The notes under the pieces were generated by a model, which saw only the letters and a list, made by a program, of their open reading frames with translations, was not told where the DNA came from and did no database searches. A DNA stretch of 64,000 nucleotides from Cardinalis cardinalis. Lineage: Eukaryota > Chordata > Aves > Passeriformes > Cardinalidae. The stretch is taken from NCBI GenBank assembly GCA_014549065.1, contig JACDOX010000007.1, forward strand, positions 12,197,648 to 12,261,647, in the 5' to 3' direction. Made by a program: the position numbers and the translations under genes. Below, piece by piece: positions 61,645 through 64,000 of this stretch (positions are counted from its first letter, which is position 1; the number at the start of each line of letters is the position of its first letter).

Positions 61645-62388
61645 GGAAATGGGCTGACAGGAGCTCCATGAGGTTCATCAAGGAANGGTGTCCAGTCCTG
61701 CACTTGTGGAGGAGCAACCCTGGGCACCCAGTTTTGCAGACAAGGCTCTGGGGGCTGTAGTGGACAACAGGGTGGACACGAGCCAGCAATGTGTCCTTGC
61801 TGCAAAGGTGGCTGATGATATTCTGGGCTGCCTCTGGCAAAGCACTGGCAGCAGGTCAAGGAAGCTGATCCCTCCACTTTGTTCAGCACTGGTGAGTCCA
61901 CACCTGGAGTGCTGGATTCAGTTTTGGATGCTTCAGTGCAAGAGAGTCAGGGACATATTAGAGATACAGAGAAGGTCCACAAAGATAAGGAGATGAAGGA
62001 TCTCATGTATGAGGAAAGGTTGAGAGAGTTGGGGCTATTCAGCTTGGAGAAGAGAAGGCTCAGGGGAGTCTTGTCAGCAGATATAAACACCTGAAAGGAG
62101 GATGCATGGAAGAGAGAGCCAGGTTCTTTTCAGTGGTACTCAGTGACAGGACAGAGGTAATGGACACAACCTGGAACATGGAATGTTCCATCTGAACTTC
62201 AGAAAATACTTTTTCACTGCGAGGATGATTGAGCACTGGCACAGGTTGCTCAGGGCTGTTATGAAGTGTCTGTCCTTGGAGATATATTCCAAAGCCATTT
62301 GGATGTGATCTCAAGAAATTGGCTCTAGGTGACTGCTTGAGCAGGAGTATGGAGCACATGACCCAGCTTCAACCCATCTGTGATTTCA
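61645..62388 (+). mobile_element. CR1 LINE, ORF2 C-terminal part and 3' end
   Basis: The sequence has the CR1 order: CATGAGGTTCATCAAGGAA, TCCAGTCCTGCACTTGTGGA, then ACACGAGCCAGCAATGTGTC. It then shows CACCTGGAGTGCTGGATTCA, GCTATTCAGCTTGGAGAAGA, GGCACAGGTTGCTCAGGGCT and a terminal AACCCATCTGTGATTTCATA. The frame at 61688-61996 keeps short ORF2 C-terminal matches (VDTSQQC, SALVSPHLE) but is frameshifted. The element is 5'-truncated, diverged and inactive. Confidence 0.9.
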
Positions 62389-64000
62389 TAAAAGTTCTTG
62401 TAGAAGAGATTTGCTCTTTCTTCTTGAGAGACTAGCTGCGTCTTAATANATTCTTCAATTTGACCTATGTTGCTGTGGATCAGGTGCTCTTTGACTTTCT
62501 GGTGCAATTTTTCTTTCCTGAAATTTTTATGATTTGAAGCTGCATAGCTTTTGAAAATTATTGGCATGCATAAGGCAACCATATGCCATGGTTGCAGAGG
62601 AAACAAATGTTTTTAAAGTCACTGGAAGTCAGGTGCGACAGCAGACTTAGACTAGTCCTTTCTCATTCTAAATTACTTGAGCATATTTTTTCTCTACTTA
62701 ATTGATACTGGGAGGTTTTATGGGAAATTTAATCAGTCAGGCTTTGCTAGNTCTCAAAAACAACCCTATGGAACAATATTTATGTGATATTAAACCACTA
62801 GGAGTTAGTGGAAAGGCTAATTAAAGCAGAGTTATTTGCTAGTTTAAAGCTATATTACATTTCCATATTTCATCCATGTCTGAGTTTTTAAATATATGTA
62901 TGGAGAAACATCAAAACAACAACTTATGCATCTGTGCACATATTCTGTATCATGACAGTGTATCATGAACCAGAATTAATTTGATCTGTGGATTTTTTTG
63001 TTTTTTTTATATAAAGGATGAAATGAAGTATGTGCACCCTAGAAGATCACAGGTAATTAAGCAGGTACAGTTTGGCCTGTTTATCCTCAGTGCCAGAAAT
63101 TGTTCCATATCAGCTAATCAAGGTTGGAGTGTGGTTCATTATGCATTTTCATTTGAAACCAATGCTTTAAAATGCAAAATAATTTTTACATTGTTCAGCA
63201 GTATTAACGGTCTTATTACAGAATGGGAGTATTTACTTTGCAAAAGATGACAAGGAACTAATATAATTTGCTGCTTTAAAATATGGCTTGAATCCTCAAG
63301 ATTTTTTTTGTTATTTCACAGGAAGGGAAGGTTTTAGTCACCTAGACATGGAATAACAGGAAGAACAATCTGTGCACTGTGGACAGGAGTAGAAATGGTG
63401 ATGGATGGTCTGGCAAGATGCATTTGGCTTTTCAGGGTAAATATGCCTATAACTGCCAAATAATTCCTTTCTTCCTGCTATTGATGTGTCATTCAGTAAA
63501 CCATATATTTCCATCAAACATTCTCATTTCACCTCAGACTAAAAGCTTAGTGTTTGATGAAGAAAAGTGAACTTAAATATCTTTCTCATAATCAATGACA
63601 GAGTTGTAAACATATTATAAATAAAAAAGATGTCTGTAATAGGTTTTTATTTATGAGAATGTTTTTAAAAGATAACCTAAAAACTGTGTTGCTGCAAGGG
63701 ATTGCTTTGGTGAGTTGCGGTGTATGTATATACATATAAATCAGAAAAGCTGGTGAATTCTTCACAGACCAGAAGATTGAAGTTCCTGATGGAAAGTCAT
63801 GTTGTTGTATTATGAATATGAAGATGAAGTAATAAAAAGAACTCACAACTCACCTGATAATTATGGGATTTGTGTCTTTTTCTATCAGAATACATGCTGA
63901 TATCATGTTTTCTTGGAGGCATCATAAGTAAGGCAAGCACTGCATGTAATAGTCATCCTTTTATTGAAGTAAAGCCTCTATGACAAATGTAGGCTCACTT
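62389..64000. other. AT-rich noncoding stretch
   Basis: I recognise no repeat or gene. A 36-base open segment near 63018-63053 between an AAAG and GTAATT is too short to mean anything alone. Confidence 0.5.

Noticed and set aside
1..64000. CRISPR arrays, bacterial operons, rRNA genes, phage or plasmid features.
   Set aside because: None is present. The repeats are typical of a bird genome, and no regularly spaced short repeats or compact coding was seen.

Overview
The window reads as songbird (passerine) chromosomal DNA with no gene that I can prove. Bird origin is shown by at least seven CR1 LINE fragments, recognisable from their ORF2 coding remnants and their 3' end, which resembles the 'TTCCAACC...ATTCTATGATTCT' type. 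Passerine origin is suggested by a tRNA-Ile-headed, CR1-tailed SINE at about 35.5 kb, the architecture of the family known as TguSINE1, and by LTR types I know from finch-like genomes. The background is AT-rich, with single N bases scattered throughout and one NN.

Layout. 1-14 kb: AT-rich noncoding DNA with two LTRs (1728-2098, 3724-4365) and a CR1 tail end at 14.0 kb. 14-25 kb: noncoding DNA with an ERVL-type LTR (18626-19157) and a minus-strand LTR of the same family as the first (21042-21405). 26-30.4 kb: the densest repeat block, made of a CR1 tail, an LTR fragment, and a longer CR1 copy split by a younger LTR. 32.6-38.2 kb: an LTR 3' half joined to a CR1 3' end, the SINE, and a large LTR. 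42-45.5 kb: an LTR 5' half, a long CR1 3' end and a short CR1 scrap. 45.5-60.9 kb: mostly unremarkable AT-rich DNA, with one LTR-like block near 55 kb and one G+C-richer block near 57.4 kb. 61-62.4 kb: a candidate LTR with CCAAT and TATA boxes, then a CR1 3' end.

All LTRs look solitary or broken: I saw no gag, pol or env remnant beside any of them. The translated open frames of 60-121 codons are mostly what AT-rich DNA gives by chance or lie inside repeats. Several open frames sit between good splice-like signals, but the phases of neighbouring candidates do not chain into one transcript, so I keep them as leads only. The window is best read as a gene desert or the inside of a very long intron. 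I found no new biological system. The most interesting items are the SINE, the nested insertion in CR1, and two complementary halves of one LTR type in opposite orientation that an inversion might explain.
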